64,000 nt of DNA from Candidatus Fimadaptatus faecigallinarum (GCA_018714445.1 DVNK01000039.1:62001-126000), one strand, 5' to 3'. Shown: positions 1 through 10,579, counted from the stretch's first letter. Made by a program: numbers and translations. Notes: a model not told the origin generated them from the letters alone.

Positions 1-3000
1 AGGTCGGTCAGGTATGCGCGCTTGGCCGGCACGCCCAGCCTGAGCGTGGCCTGAGTGCGCGCGCCGTAGCACTCGTACATGCGCACTATCGTGTTCACGC
101 CATCGAGCTGGCGCTTGACCGCCTCTACCAGCACGCCCGGCGCGTCCACGGCGAACTCGTCCGCGGTCGCACGCAGGTCGCCCGCGCCGCCTGCCGCGCA
201 CGTGGTCATCGGCATATTCAGGCCATACGCCTGCCGCACCACGCCGCCCACGCGCCAGTCGCCCATATGCGGCATCAGCGAATACGTGAACACGTGCTCG
301 CACTGATCGGCCTCGGGGTTGGGGTGGGTCGAGCTCTTGAGCAGCGTAAGCGCCATAGAGTGCTCGTCTATCGAGCAGCCGTACTTGCAGTCGTTGAGCA
401 CCGCCACGCCGTAGCCCGCCTCGCTGACGTCCATCCACTTGTGGTGGCACGACTCAAACCGCGCCACATCCCAGGACGTGTTCTTGTGGGTCGCGCGGGT
501 CACGTTGCCGTACTGCACGTCGTAGGTCGCCGAGTTGTAGAACACGTCGACCGGGAAGTGCGCCTTGAGCATGTACTGCTTCTCGTTCCACTGCACGCGG
601 GTGTCGAAGTCTATGCGCGGCAGCGTGCGGTACAGCAGTATGTACTGCTCGATGGTCGAATGCTCATACGCGAACTCGGCGCGCAGCATCGCCAGCACCG
701 GGCCGTTGCTCACGACCTCCAGCGAGCGCAGGTCGTCGACCTCCCAGCTGTGCTCGGTGTAGTAGATGTTGATATCCCAGGCGTCGTAGTTGTGGGGCTT
801 GTTCTCGTAGCAGACTATGCGGTTGAGCGGCTCGCGCGCGACCTGACGGCCATTGCGCTTGTCTATCAGCGACACTATGCGCGCCGCCGGGCCGAACTCG
901 CCCGCAAAGTACGGCGTATCAAAGCGCTTGTCCGTCACGTCCAGCTTGTCCGCGCTGGCCTCGCCGTACACATATTCGAACGACTTGGCGCCCATCGCCG
1001 GCACGCCGCACACCGCCGCGCAGCAGCCCTTGGGCGTGCGCTGCACCGGATACTCATTGCCCGCCGCGTCGCGCAGCGCCGTCACGCCCTCGGGCGCGTC
1101 GAACCACAGCACGTCGTCGCGCGCCTCGGACAGCGAGTTGAACGCCACTATGTTGCCCGCCGCCTGCGCGCTTATCGCAGCCTGCGCGGCCTGCTTGAGC
1201 GCGGCCAGGCGCTTGAAGCAGTCGGCGTATATCTCGTCGGAGTCGTCGTAGACCTTCTTTATCGACGAGCCGGGCAGTATGTCGTGGAACTGCAGCGTCA
1301 ACGCGCGCTCCCAGATGTCATGCAGCTCGGCCTCGGGGTATTCGACGCCCAGCCGCGCCGCCAGCGTGCTCCACAGTTCGACCTCGCGCAGTTCTATCTC
1401 TATCTTGCGGTTGTTGCGCTTGTTTTTGGCCATCGCGGTATAGGTGCCGCGGTGGTACTCCAGGTACAGCTCGCCCGACCACTTGGGCAGCCGGCGATTG
1501 TCACGCACGCGCGCGTCCAGCTCCTCAAAGAACTTGCGCGCAGTGCTCGGGCGCGTGCGCGGCATGCCCGGCAGCTGATGCGCCATGCGCCGCTGATACT
1601 CGAGCATCTTCTCGGTGGGGCCGCCGCCGCCGTCGCCAAAGCCGTAGCTGACCAGGAACTGGTTGTCCAGGCCCTTCTGCTGGAAGCGGTTCCAGCCGCC
1701 TGCGATCTGCATCGGCGTTATGTCGCCGTTATAGGTCGTGAAGTGCGTCAGCGAGTGATGCTCGTCGCCCACCAGGTCGCGCGTCGGTATGAAGTGCGTC
1801 AGCACCTCCGAGCCGTCCAGGCCCTTCCACATGAACGTGTCATACGGGGTCTTGTTGTACTCCGACCAGCTCAGCTTGGTCGTCATGAAGTAGTCTATGC
1901 CCGACTTCTTCAGTATCTGCGGCAGCGCGGCCGAATACCCGAACACGTCCGGCAACCACAGTATGCGGTTGTCCTTGCCGAACTCCTTGCGGAAGTACTC
2001 TTTGCCGTGCAGCAGCTGCCGCACCAGCGCCTCGCCGCCCGCCAGGTTGCAGTCGGCCTCCAGCCACATGCCGCCCTCGCACTCCCAGCGGCCCTCGGCT
2101 ATGCGCTGCTTGATCTGGTCGTACAGCGCGGGCGCGTCCTCCTTGACGAACTTGTACAGCACCGGTTGGCTGGACATGAACACGTACTCGGGATACCGCC
2201 GCATCAGCTCCAGCACCGTCGCGAACGAGCGCACGGCCTTGTGCCGGGTCTGCTCCAGATCCCACAGCCACGCCACGTCTATATGCGTATGGCCCACGCA
2301 GTTGGCTATGACCTCGGGCTCGCGCGCGCACAGCGCCTCATAGTATTCGCGCTGCATGCACTCGCGCGCGGCGTCGACCGATGCGTAGAACGCCTCCGAA
2401 CCCGGATCGCGCAGGTCGAGGCAGTTGAGCGAATCGCTCATGGCCTCCAGCGCGTTCAGGCGCGTGCGCGATTCGCGCGGCAGCAGCGCCACCGCCTCCA
2501 GCGGCACACGCACATCGTAGTACAGCCCCAGCACATTGGGCGCGACTTCCACGGTGCGCGCATACAGCCGGGCATGGCGACCGGCGTCGGTCTGGCAGTA
2601 CGCCTTGAGGTATACGTCAAAGCTGGCGTCCGCCGCCACGCCCTCGCCCAGCAGCACCTCGGTGTGATTGGTGTCCACGGCCTGGCGCAGCTCGCCGTTT
2701 ATGAACACCTCGAACTGAGGATTGGTCGCATCCCAGGCGCCTTCGCAGCCGGTCGTCAGTTCCAGGCGCAGCTGCTTGCCGGTGTAGCCCTCGGGCACGC
2801 GCGCGGTAAACCTGAAGTCCCACCAGCGCTGTTCGCCGCCCCATTCGCCGCCGTTGGCAAACGGCTGCCACTGGCCTACGCTGGCGTCGTCCAGCGATGC
2901 CTGGCGCAGCGCGATCTCTATGTCGGCCACGTCGCGGGCGCGCTCGCAGGCCAGCGTCTTGATCTCCCTGAGCAGGCGTTCCACACGCCTGTCGAGCAGT

Positions 3001-3014
3001 TCCATTTCCATCAT
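1..3014 (-). CDS. GH38 alpha-mannosidase, C-terminus truncated by window edge
   Basis: Minus-strand frame open from ATG at 3014 (RBS GGGAGGTAA) to the window edge. Reverse translation shows GHTHIDVAWLWDLEQTRHK, WLPDVFGYSAALPQILKKSGIDYFMTTKLSW and QFHDILPGSSIK, which are canonical GH38 motifs. Confidence 0.93.
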   Translation of the reverse strand, partial: MMEMELLDRRVERLLREIKTLACERARDVADIEIALRQASLDDASVGQWQPFANGGEWGGEQRWWDFRFTARVPEGYTGKQLRLELTTGCEGAWDATNPQFEVFINGELRQAVDTNHTEVLLGEGVAADASFDVYLKAYCQTDAGRHARLYARTVEVAPNVLGLYYDVRVPLEAVALLPRESRTRLNALEAMSDSLNCLDLRDPGSEAFYASVDAARECMQREYYEALCAREPEVIANCVGHTHIDVAWLWDLEQTRHKAVRSFATVLELMRRYPEYVFMSSQPVLYKFVKEDAPALYDQIKQRIAEGRWECEGGMWLEADCNLAGGEALVRQLLHGKEYFRKEFGKDNRILWLPDVFGYSAALPQILKKSGIDYFMTTKLSWSEYNKTPYDTFMWKGLDGSEVLTHFIPTRDLVGDEHHSLTHFTTYNGDITPMQIAGGWNRFQQKGLDNQFLVSYGFGDGGGGPTEKMLEYQRRMAHQLPGMPRTRPSTARKFFEELDARVRDNRRLPKWSGELYLEYHRGTYTAMAKNKRNNRKIEIELREVELWSTLAARLGVEYPEAELHDIWERALTLQFHDILPGSSIKKVYDDSDEIYADCFKRLAALKQAAQAAISAQAAGNIVAFNSLSEARDDVLWFDAPEGVTALRDAAGNEYPVQRTPKGCCAAVCGVPAMGAKSFEYVYGEASADKLDVTDKRFDTPYFAGEFGPAARIVSLIDKRNGRQVAREPLNRIVCYENKPHNYDAWDINIYYTEHSWEVDDLRSLEVVSNGPVLAMLRAEFAYEHSTIEQYILLYRTLPRIDFDTRVQWNEKQYMLKAHFPVDVFYNSATYDVQYGNVTRATHKNTSWDVARFESCHHKWMDVSEAGYGVAVLNDCKYGCSIDEHSMALTLLKSSTHPNPEADQCEHVFTYSLMPHMGDWRVGGVVRQAYGLNMPMTTCAAGGAGDLRATADEFAVDAPGVLVEAVKRQLDGVNTIVRMYECYGARTQATLRLGVPAKRAYLTD

Positions 3015-3244
3015 TTTCGCAAGTTACCTCCCATCCAAAAGAGCATTTGCGTTCATCCGCCCGCACGGGCGCGGGCTTCCCGTCTAATGATAATACATTT
3101 GTCCGCGCAAATCAACCGTTTACGCTTGAGCGGTCAAGCGCGCTCAATTACCGGCAAAATGCGTGCTACCTTTATTGCCTGAACGCAAAGCGTTTTGCCG
3201 ACCGGTTATACGCATATGCGCAAGGTTCAGTGCCGCTGGCGTGA

Positions 3245-3750
3245 GTTCGATCGCCTTCATATTGGAGCTACGGCCCGCTTACGCCCGAGCGAGTTCAACT
3301 ACTTTCACATTGAAGCTACGCCCCACGCGCCCGAGCAGGCTCAATCGCCTGCACTTTGAAGCTACGCCCGCGCGCACCCGAACAGGCCCAACCGCCTGCA
3401 CTTTGAAGCAATGCCCCACGCACCCGAGCTGGCCCAACCGCCTGCACTTTGAAACAATGCCCCACGCACCCGAGCTAGCCCAACCGCATGCATACTGAAG
3501 CTATGCCCACGCGTCTGAGCAGGCCCAACCGCCTGCACTTTGAAGCCATGCCCCACGCACCCAAGCAGGCCCAACCGCATGCACATTAAAGCCATGCCCC
3601 ACGCACCATAACAGGCTCGACCGCCTACACACTGAAGCTACGCCCGTGCGCGCCCGAACAATGTCGACTGCCTGCACTTTGAAGCCCTGCCCTTCGCGCG
3701 CCCGAGCAGGCTCAACCGCCTGCACATTAAGCTACTGCCCGCGCGCCCAA
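3245..3750. repeat. Degenerate tandem array, about 47-bp unit, about 11 copies
   Basis: Recurring (A)ACCGCCTGCACTTTGAAGCYAYGCCCCACGCRCCCGAGCAGGCCC; the CTTTGAAG core recurs about every 47 bp. Confidence 0.9.
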
Positions 3751-3756
3751 ACGCAA

Positions 3757-3790
3757 AACTCCCCCGTCGGCGCCGGGCCGGCAGGGGAGA
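3757..3790 (-). terminator. Rho-independent terminator downstream of MarR gene
   Basis: Minus strand CTCCCCTGCCGGC-CCGGC-GCCGACGGGGGAG followed by TTTTGCG. Confidence 0.6.
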
Positions 3791-3802
3791 TAAATATTCC
3801 AA

Positions 3803-4267
3803 TTACTTGTCGTTTTGCAGATTTGAAAGTATGCGGGTGATGCTGTCCAGCGCACGCGCCAGCTCATTGAAGTCCTCCTCGGACATCGTCTCGCTCCATT
3901 CGCGCACCTGGTCGCCTATCGACTTCTGTATCGCCACCAGCTTTTCGCGGCCTGCGGGCTGTATCACAACGTTGACCACACGCCGGTCGCCGGTGTCGCG
4001 CACGCGATCCACCAGGTCGGCAGCTATCAGCCGGTCTACCAACGGCGTGATGTTGGGCTTGGCTATGCCCAGCCGGCGCGATATCTCGGATACCGACATG
4101 CTGTTGGTCTCGCTGAGCATCGTCAACACCTGCGCATGGCTCAGCGGTATGCCGTGCTCCGCCTGCACCACATCCAGCCGCAGCAACCGCTTGCGCAGCA
4201 GCGGTAGCACATGGAATATATTGGACGCTATCTGCTCTACAGTGCGGTCATCGGGCTTTGTGTTCAT
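3803..4267 (-). CDS. MarR family transcriptional regulator
   Basis: 154 aa; winged-helix pattern LSETNSMSVSEISRRLGIAKPNITPLVDRLIAADLVDRVRDTGDRRVV; RBS AGGAGG upstream of ATG. Confidence 0.88.
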   Translation of the reverse strand: MNTKPDDRTVEQIASNIFHVLPLLRKRLLRLDVVQAEHGIPLSHAQVLTMLSETNSMSVSEISRRLGIAKPNITPLVDRLIAADLVDRVRDTGDRRVVNVVIQPAGREKLVAIQKSIGDQVREWSETMSEEDFNELARALDSITRILSNLQNDK

Positions 4268-4764
4268 TGTTCATACCTCCTGTTCCTTTATTCCGGCCAA
4301 ACAAATCTATCTAAAGAATTTCCCATCCACCCCATATTCTATACTATAACAGCTTTAATTGCAAGTATTATATGCGCTTGGAATATTAAGAAATCGCGTA
4401 TTCTTTGTTGCGATATGCCATTTCTCACATAAATCAGCGGCTTTGTGCGGCATTTAATGCTGAGGGTTTTACTCACACGCAATCAGGTTAACAATTTTAT
4501 TGCATGAAATTGCAGATGCGACGCGTCCGCCAGGGCGCCTGCGCGACCGTTAAGGCAAGCGCCGCGGCTCCATGCCGCGCCGTCGGACAGTTGACAAAGC
4601 CTCTTAAACTGAACTGCACGATTGCCACGAGCGCATCTGGGCGTGCTCTGATCGACAGCGCCGCAAAATCATGCCGTGCATTGCCGATATCAGCCGATAA
4701 TCTGCATCGTTTTAGCGCCTGTATTGCGTTGCGACTTTGCGCGCAGGCGTGCGGTTAATCACGG

Positions 4765-4804
4765 CAAAAAGCTCAGCGGCGCGGCACCTTCGTGCCGCGC
4801 CGCC
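4765..4804 (-). terminator. Rho-independent terminator
   Basis: Minus strand GCGGCGCGGCAC-GAAG-GTGCCGCGCCGC followed by TGAGCTTTTTGCC. Confidence 0.75.
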
Positions 4805-4844
4805 GCCAACCGGGCGCCTATGCCGCCCTTGATCCGCATCGCCG

Positions 4845-6803
4845 TCAGCCCATAGCCGCCTGCGCGCGCTCGGACACGGCGTATATGTTGATATCGCCCA
4901 GGCTGTACCACAGCGGATACAGACTGGCTATCAGCGATTCGTCCAGCGCATACTGGCTGCGCTCCTGATTGCTTATGTAGATATAGTCCACGCCGTACTG
5001 CTCAAACAGCGCCGCATTGCCCACCGGATCGGTGAACATGCTGGCGGCATCGGACTCCTGCTGCGCGTAGTTCAGGCCGTGGAAGTACAGGAACGTGCCC
5101 GAACCGCAGACCAGCTTGCGTCCCGCCAGCGACGCAACGGCGTTATTGTGCTGGCCGCCGGTCAGGAACACCGCATCGTCCAGCGCATTGTCGTCCACGT
5201 ATTCCATCGCGGAGACCTCGGTCGCGCTGTACAGCTGGTAGTTGGATATCCACTCGCGCGCTATCGTCAGCGTGCCCGATACGAATGCGCAGCACATGAA
5301 CCCCGCCATAAGCAGCGCGATGCCTCGGAGCTTTGCCGCGCGCAGCGCCTGCCACAGCCGCTCCAGATACCGCACGGTCACCGGCAGCATCAGCAGATAC
5401 CACACGTAGTGGAGCTTGTTGTTGTCGTATATGTTGGGCTGGAACACTATGAACTCGGCAACCGCAAATATCGTAAACGCGCCCACCGCAATCATGCGCT
5501 GTTCGCCGCGCGAGTCCAGCAGCGCCGGTATTATGAACAGCGCCACCGGGCCGATGTTCTTTATCCAGAACCAGAAGTACTCGTCTATCAGCCCGCCGTC
5601 GTTGTTGACCCAGTTGAAGTGGAACTTCAGGAACCCGCCCTCCGACGCCTGATTGATGGTCCATATCAGCACCTGCGGCAACGCCATGACCACCGCTATG
5701 CCGCCGTATATCAGGTAGTTTACCAGCAGCTTGCGCCGCCTGGCGCGCGCCTCGTCCGCGCGTGCGCCGGCCTGCTTTACCTCACGCGTGGCCTGCCACA
5801 GCTGCCAGAACATAAAGCCCGCGCTTGCCAGCCCCAGCGCCAGAAACGCATGAGTGTTTATCATCAGCATGCAGCCCGCCAGCAGTCCGGTCGCCACGAA
5901 CTCCAGCCGCCGCTGACTGCGCGTCGCGCCCAGCAGCAGGTACAGCGCCGGCATCAGCACCGTCCAGCCCGCCAGGAACGTGCGCTGCGGCACCAGCATG
6001 TCCACCAGTATGTTGCTCCAGCGCAGGTTCAGATCGGGCAGATTGGTCGGCGTCTGGTAGTAGCCGGTGAATATGTTGATGAACCGCGACGGGTCGCGCA
6101 GCACCATGTCGAACATGTCAAAGAAGCCAAACCCGCCGTTTACAAACAGCAACAGCGTGCACAGCACGACCATCCAGGCCTTGTGGCCTATCCGCCATAC
6201 CAGACATGCATACCCCAGGAACGTGAGCGCCATCATGACTATCCCCGGCAGCCACAAACTCACCGACAAATCGGTGCCCAGCATGTACATCGAGCTGGAC
6301 ATGGCGTCCACCAGGAACGGATAGCACAGCCGCGTGCCCGGCAACAGTATGTATTCGGCCGGGAACGACGCGTTGCGCAGTCCGGTCACTATGCTCATGT
6401 GCAGGTTGATGTCGCTGTATGTGGACTGGCCGACGTAGTACGCCCCATCGACCGGGCGCAGGTTGTGCGTGTACTGCAAATACGCGCCCACTATCAGCAG
6501 CGGCAGCACTACCGCCAGCGTCGCCAGCCATGGCGGCGCATCGTCGCCCGGCAGCACCCGGCGCGGCTTCAATCCCAGATATACCGCCGCCGCTATCGCC
6601 GCGCCCAGTCCCAGCGCCGTCCACTGCGCCGCCACCGTGAACCGCATCGCAAATGCGCACAGCGTCGGCAGCCACATGGCCATGACCAGCCCGATCACCG
6701 CGCCCAGCCACGCCCGTGTCATAAGCGCATGCCGTCCGAATGCGCGTCGCGCTATCACCTCGCCCTCGGCCACGAACGCACACAGCCAAATTATGCCTAC
6801 CAT
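4845..6803 (-). CDS. Polytopic membrane protein, possibly GT-C-type glycosyltransferase-like
   Basis: 652 aa with many hydrophobic segments; ATG with AGGAGGTG upstream. No diagnostic catalytic motif recognised. Confidence 0.7.
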   Translation of the reverse strand: MVGIIWLCAFVAEGEVIARRAFGRHALMTRAWLGAVIGLVMAMWLPTLCAFAMRFTVAAQWTALGLGAAIAAAVYLGLKPRRVLPGDDAPPWLATLAVVLPLLIVGAYLQYTHNLRPVDGAYYVGQSTYSDINLHMSIVTGLRNASFPAEYILLPGTRLCYPFLVDAMSSSMYMLGTDLSVSLWLPGIVMMALTFLGYACLVWRIGHKAWMVVLCTLLLFVNGGFGFFDMFDMVLRDPSRFINIFTGYYQTPTNLPDLNLRWSNILVDMLVPQRTFLAGWTVLMPALYLLLGATRSQRRLEFVATGLLAGCMLMINTHAFLALGLASAGFMFWQLWQATREVKQAGARADEARARRRKLLVNYLIYGGIAVVMALPQVLIWTINQASEGGFLKFHFNWVNNDGGLIDEYFWFWIKNIGPVALFIIPALLDSRGEQRMIAVGAFTIFAVAEFIVFQPNIYDNNKLHYVWYLLMLPVTVRYLERLWQALRAAKLRGIALLMAGFMCCAFVSGTLTIAREWISNYQLYSATEVSAMEYVDDNALDDAVFLTGGQHNNAVASLAGRKLVCGSGTFLYFHGLNYAQQESDAASMFTDPVGNAALFEQYGVDYIYISNQERSQYALDESLIASLYPLWYSLGDINIYAVSERAQAAMG

Positions 6804-6929
6804 CTGTCGCCAGACACCTCCTTGCCACTACGCCATGCGGGCGGGAACGCAGCCGCACATGCGCCGCCGCGACCCGCCCGCACATATGATAATACTATTA
6901 AGACATCTGCACGCCCGCCGAGCCTTGCT

Positions 6930-7150
6930 TTACCAGCGCGCAACAGCAGCGCCGCGCATTTGCCACGCACGGCAAGCCCTCCGCACGCGCCCTATCGGCG
7001 CGCACTCTCGCGCCCTACCTGACAAACTTGCACAGCAGCGCTGCGCCTTTGCCACACACGGCAAGCCCTCCGCACGCACCCTATCGGCGCGCACTCTCGC
7101 GCCTTACTTGACAAACTCGCGCAGCAGCAGCACCGCGCCTTCCATGTCGG
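6930..7150. repeat. 89-bp tandem duplication, about 2.5 copies, overlapping the 3' end of the M42 gene
   Basis: CTATCGGCGCGCACTCTCGCGCC(T/C)TAC(T/C)TGACAAACT at about 6992 and 7081; a more decayed copy near 6925-6960. Confidence 0.85.
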
Positions 7151-8087
7151 ATATCTGCACGGTCTCGACCGGCGTGTGCACATAGCGGCACGGCACCGAT
7201 ATCACGCCCGCCGGCACGCCGCCGTGGGTCAGCTGCATCGCCGCGCCGTCGGTGCCGCCCGCGGTCAGCACTTCGGGCTGGTACTTTACGCCCGCGCGCC
7301 CGGCCGCCGCACGCATGTCCGCCACTACCTGCGGATTGCATATCAGCGACGAGTCCATGATCTTGATCGTCGGGCCCTCGCCCAGCACTACGCTGTGGCG
7401 CACCGCCTTGGGCATGTCGCGCGTGGGCGTCACGTCCAGCGCCACGCCCACGTCGGGCTTGAGCTCAAACGCCGCCGCGCGTGCGCCGCGCAGGCCGACT
7501 TCCTCCTGCGTCGTGAACACGCAGGCCAGTTCATTGGTGGTCTCGACGTCGCGCAGCAGCTCTATCAGCACCGCGCAGCCCGCACGGTTGTCCATCGCGG
7601 GCGAGGCCATGCGCGCGCCCATGTCCACGACGCCCGGCGCATACGTGGCCGCGTCGCCTATGCTCACGCGCGAGAGCGCCTCCTCGCGGGTCGATGCGCC
7701 AATGTCTATGAACATGCGCGACATGTCCACGTCGTATGCGCCGCCCTCGGAGGTCTGCTCGAAGTATATCACGCCCTCGACGCCGTTTTCAAACACCACC
7801 CGACGGCCCAGCGTCACATTGCGCGCTATGCCGCCCAGCTGGTGTATGCGCAGAAAGCCGTTCTCATCGGCCGACGTGACCACAAAGCCTATCTGGTCCA
7901 TATGCGCCGCAAGCATTATGCGCTTGCCGGTGCCATGCTTTATCGCTATCAGGTTGCCCAGCGCGTCGTAGCGTATCTCGTCGACGTAGGGCTTTATCAT
8001 GTCCTCTATCACGGCGGCCACGCGCGTCTCGTGACCGGTGGGGCCGAACGCCTCGCATACGGCTTTAAGTGTGCTCTTTACATCCAC
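7104..8087 (-). CDS. M42 family metallopeptidase (aminopeptidase/endoglucanase-type)
   Basis: AFGPTGHETRV, AAHMDQIGFVVT, FTTQEEVGLRGARAAAF, GGTDGAAMQ. GTG start at 8087 after AAAGGAG; upstream part of the listed ORF is probably non-coding. Confidence 0.88.
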   Translation of the reverse strand: MDVKSTLKAVCEAFGPTGHETRVAAVIEDMIKPYVDEIRYDALGNLIAIKHGTGKRIMLAAHMDQIGFVVTSADENGFLRIHQLGGIARNVTLGRRVVFENGVEGVIYFEQTSEGGAYDVDMSRMFIDIGASTREEALSRVSIGDAATYAPGVVDMGARMASPAMDNRAGCAVLIELLRDVETTNELACVFTTQEEVGLRGARAAAFELKPDVGVALDVTPTRDMPKAVRHSVVLGEGPTIKIMDSSLICNPQVVADMRAAAGRAGVKYQPEVLTAGGTDGAAMQLTHGGVPAGVISVPCRYVHTPVETVQISDMEGAVLLLREFVK

Positions 8088-8133
8088 AGCAATACAACTC
8101 CTTTTATAATTGGCCGTCACAGTATCGCACCGC

Positions 8134-9147
8134 TCACAGCGTGCGCAGGAACGCGCGCAGCAGCCTGGCCTGCGCATCCATGTCGTCCAGCGCCGCCACC
8201 GACGCGGGCGAATGTATGTTGCGGCACGGCACCGACAGCACGCACGTCGCCACCGCGCCCGCACGCGTCTGTATCGCGCCGGCATCGTTGCCGCCGGCTA
8301 TCACGTTCTTGACCTGATGCGGTATGCCCTCGCGCTCGGCCAGCTCGAGCATCTGGCGGTACAGCTGCACGTTGGCTATCGAGCCGCGGTCCATGAACGA
8401 TATCGCGACGCCCTTGCCGACCTCGCATACGCGCAGGTGCTCGTCCACATCGCCCAGATCGTTGGACGTCGTGCCCTCGAGCACTATCGCTATCTCGGGC
8501 TGCACGCGCGACGCCGCCACCCGCGCGCCGCGCAGGCCGACTTCCTCCTGCACCGTGAACACAGCGGTGAAGTCGCAATCAAAGCTGTCCTCCAGCGCGC
8601 TTATCAGCGCCAGGCAGCCCACCCGGTCGTCCAGCGCGCGCGAACACACGCGCCCGTCGCCAAACAGCTCCGGCTCCGAGTCAAACGTCACGTAGTCGCC
8701 CAGCTTGACCAGCTTCTTGGCCTCGTCGGCGCTGGTCGCGCCTATGTCTATGCGCAGCTTGTCGTGGCCCAGCACCGAATGGTACTCGGTCTCGGACTGC
8801 AGGTGTATCGCCTTGGAGCCTATCACGCCCGGCACGCGGTTTTCGCCTATGACCACGCGCTTGCTGACCAGCACGCGCGGATCTATGCCGCCCACGGTCG
8901 CGTACTCGAGCAGGCCGTCGTCGCGGAAGTGGCTGACCATCATGCCGACCTCGTCCATATGCGCGCAGGCCATCACGCGCTTGCCAGCGCCGCGCTTGTG
9001 CGCGAACAGGTTGCCTATCGTGTCGACGTAGACCTCGTCGCACAGCGGCTTGACCATATCCATTATCGCCGCGCGCACGTCGCCCTCACAGCCCGACACG
9101 CCGCGCCGGCGCAGCAGTTTTAGCAGCCTTTGAGTGTCTATTGCCAT
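8134..9147 (-). CDS. M42 family metallopeptidase, second paralog
   Basis: CAHMDEVGMMVSHF, FTVQEEVGLRGARVAAS, GGNDAGAIQ; start MAIDTQRLL after GGGGGAAC. Confidence 0.88.
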   Translation of the reverse strand: MAIDTQRLLKLLRRRGVSGCEGDVRAAIMDMVKPLCDEVYVDTIGNLFAHKRGAGKRVMACAHMDEVGMMVSHFRDDGLLEYATVGGIDPRVLVSKRVVIGENRVPGVIGSKAIHLQSETEYHSVLGHDKLRIDIGATSADEAKKLVKLGDYVTFDSEPELFGDGRVCSRALDDRVGCLALISALEDSFDCDFTAVFTVQEEVGLRGARVAASRVQPEIAIVLEGTTSNDLGDVDEHLRVCEVGKGVAISFMDRGSIANVQLYRQMLELAEREGIPHQVKNVIAGGNDAGAIQTRAGAVATCVLSVPCRNIHSPASVAALDDMDAQARLLRAFLRTL

Positions 9148-10181
9148 TGTATGTTCCCCCAGTCGGCCAGAGTATCGCGCACGAAGCACGCCAGCAGCCG
9201 CGCGGTCTCGCGCAGCGTGTTCAGGTTGAGCGTCTCCACGGTGGTGTGCATGTACTTGAGCGGCAGCTCAAGCAGCAGCGTGGGTATGCCCTCGCGCGCG
9301 ACCTGAGTGGCGGCGGCATCGGTCGACGTCACGCCGCCGCACACGCTCTCGAGCACCTTTATGCCATTGCGGCGGGCGGTGTCCATCATGCGCGCGTGCA
9401 TCATCGGGTGAATGTTGGGGCCTATCGACATGACGACGCTGTCCAGCGGGTATATCTCCTGCGGACGGCAGTCGGGCATCGTGCCGTGGGTCACGTCTAT
9501 GGCTATGGCCAGATCGGGCGCGAGCCTATGCGCCGCGGTCTGCGCGCCGCGCGAGCCGACCTCCTCCTGCGCCGCGGCCACAAAGCACACTTCACCGGCG
9601 AGCTTTACGTCGCCCAGCAGCCGCGCCGCCTCGCACATGACCGCCACGCATGCGCGGTCGTCCATGGTCTTGGCGGCCAGGTTGTCGCCCGCAAGCTCGG
9701 TCAGCGGCCCGCTGAGCGTCACCAGATCGCCCACGCGCACCAATTCGCGCACGCGCGCGGCGTCCATGCCCAGATCGATATACATGTCCTTGAGTTCGAG
9801 GTTCTTCTTGCGGTCGGCCGCGGTCAGCAGGTGCGGGGGCTTGGCGCCTATCACGCCGGTAATCGCCGCGCCGCCGCCCGCGTACACATGCACGCGCGAC
9901 CCGGGCAGTATGCGCGGATCGACGCCGCCCATGCGCGTAAAGCGCAGCGCGCCGTCCTCAAGTATCTCGGTGACGATGAGTCCTATCTCATCCAGATGTG
10001 CGGTGACCATTATGCGCGGCGCGCCCTCGCCCAGGCATGCGGTGGCATTGGACATCGCGTCTATGTCAGTGCGCGCGCCCAGCGCCTCCATCTCCCGGCA
10101 GAACAGCTGCGCCACTTCACGCTCGTAGCCCGGCAGGCCCGGCGCGGCGGCCATCTCGCCTATGAAGCTCTTGAGTTCCAA
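9138..10181 (-). CDS. M42 family metallopeptidase, third paralog
   Basis: VTAHLDEIGLIVTEI, FVAAAQEEVGSRGAQTAAH, TDAAATQ; TTG start at 10181 after GGGAGG; overlaps the next gene by about 10 bp. Confidence 0.85.
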   Translation of the reverse strand: MELKSFIGEMAAAPGLPGYEREVAQLFCREMEALGARTDIDAMSNATACLGEGAPRIMVTAHLDEIGLIVTEILEDGALRFTRMGGVDPRILPGSRVHVYAGGGAAITGVIGAKPPHLLTAADRKKNLELKDMYIDLGMDAARVRELVRVGDLVTLSGPLTELAGDNLAAKTMDDRACVAVMCEAARLLGDVKLAGEVCFVAAAQEEVGSRGAQTAAHRLAPDLAIAIDVTHGTMPDCRPQEIYPLDSVVMSIGPNIHPMMHARMMDTARRNGIKVLESVCGGVTSTDAAATQVAREGIPTLLLELPLKYMHTTVETLNLNTLRETARLLACFVRDTLADWGNIQWQ

Positions 10182-10579
10182 ATCAATCCCTCCCATACAG
10201 GATGCTATCATTATATCACAAGCGCGCGTCCGTTGCCAGTAGTTACACCGGCGCAATGCGCAAAACTGCGGTAAACCTGCGCAGTCGCCGGGCGCGCGGG
10301 CATGTTGGCGCGGTCGCTCAGCCCATGCCGGCATTCCGCCATGAGTCCGCCGCCGCGCGGGCGATTGCGCGGCGAACGCGACAGGCGTCGCGGCCCGAAC
10401 CTCCGCCGCCGAATCCCGGCATTTGCGCGACTGGCGAGATAGCTGCAGCATCGCCACAGCGCGGCATGCAAACCTCACATCAGGCTGTCAAAAGCGGCGC
10501 CATCGGCATGCGCTCACAAATTGCAGCAGAGCCGCCACGCCAATCGTGCAGCGTTCACGCCTTGCTTGACGCCCGACCG

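Noticed and set aside
267-3182. 971-aa plus-strand ORF opposite the GH38 gene
   Set aside because: His/Arg/Val-rich antisense shadow of a real high-GC gene; no domain and no RBS.
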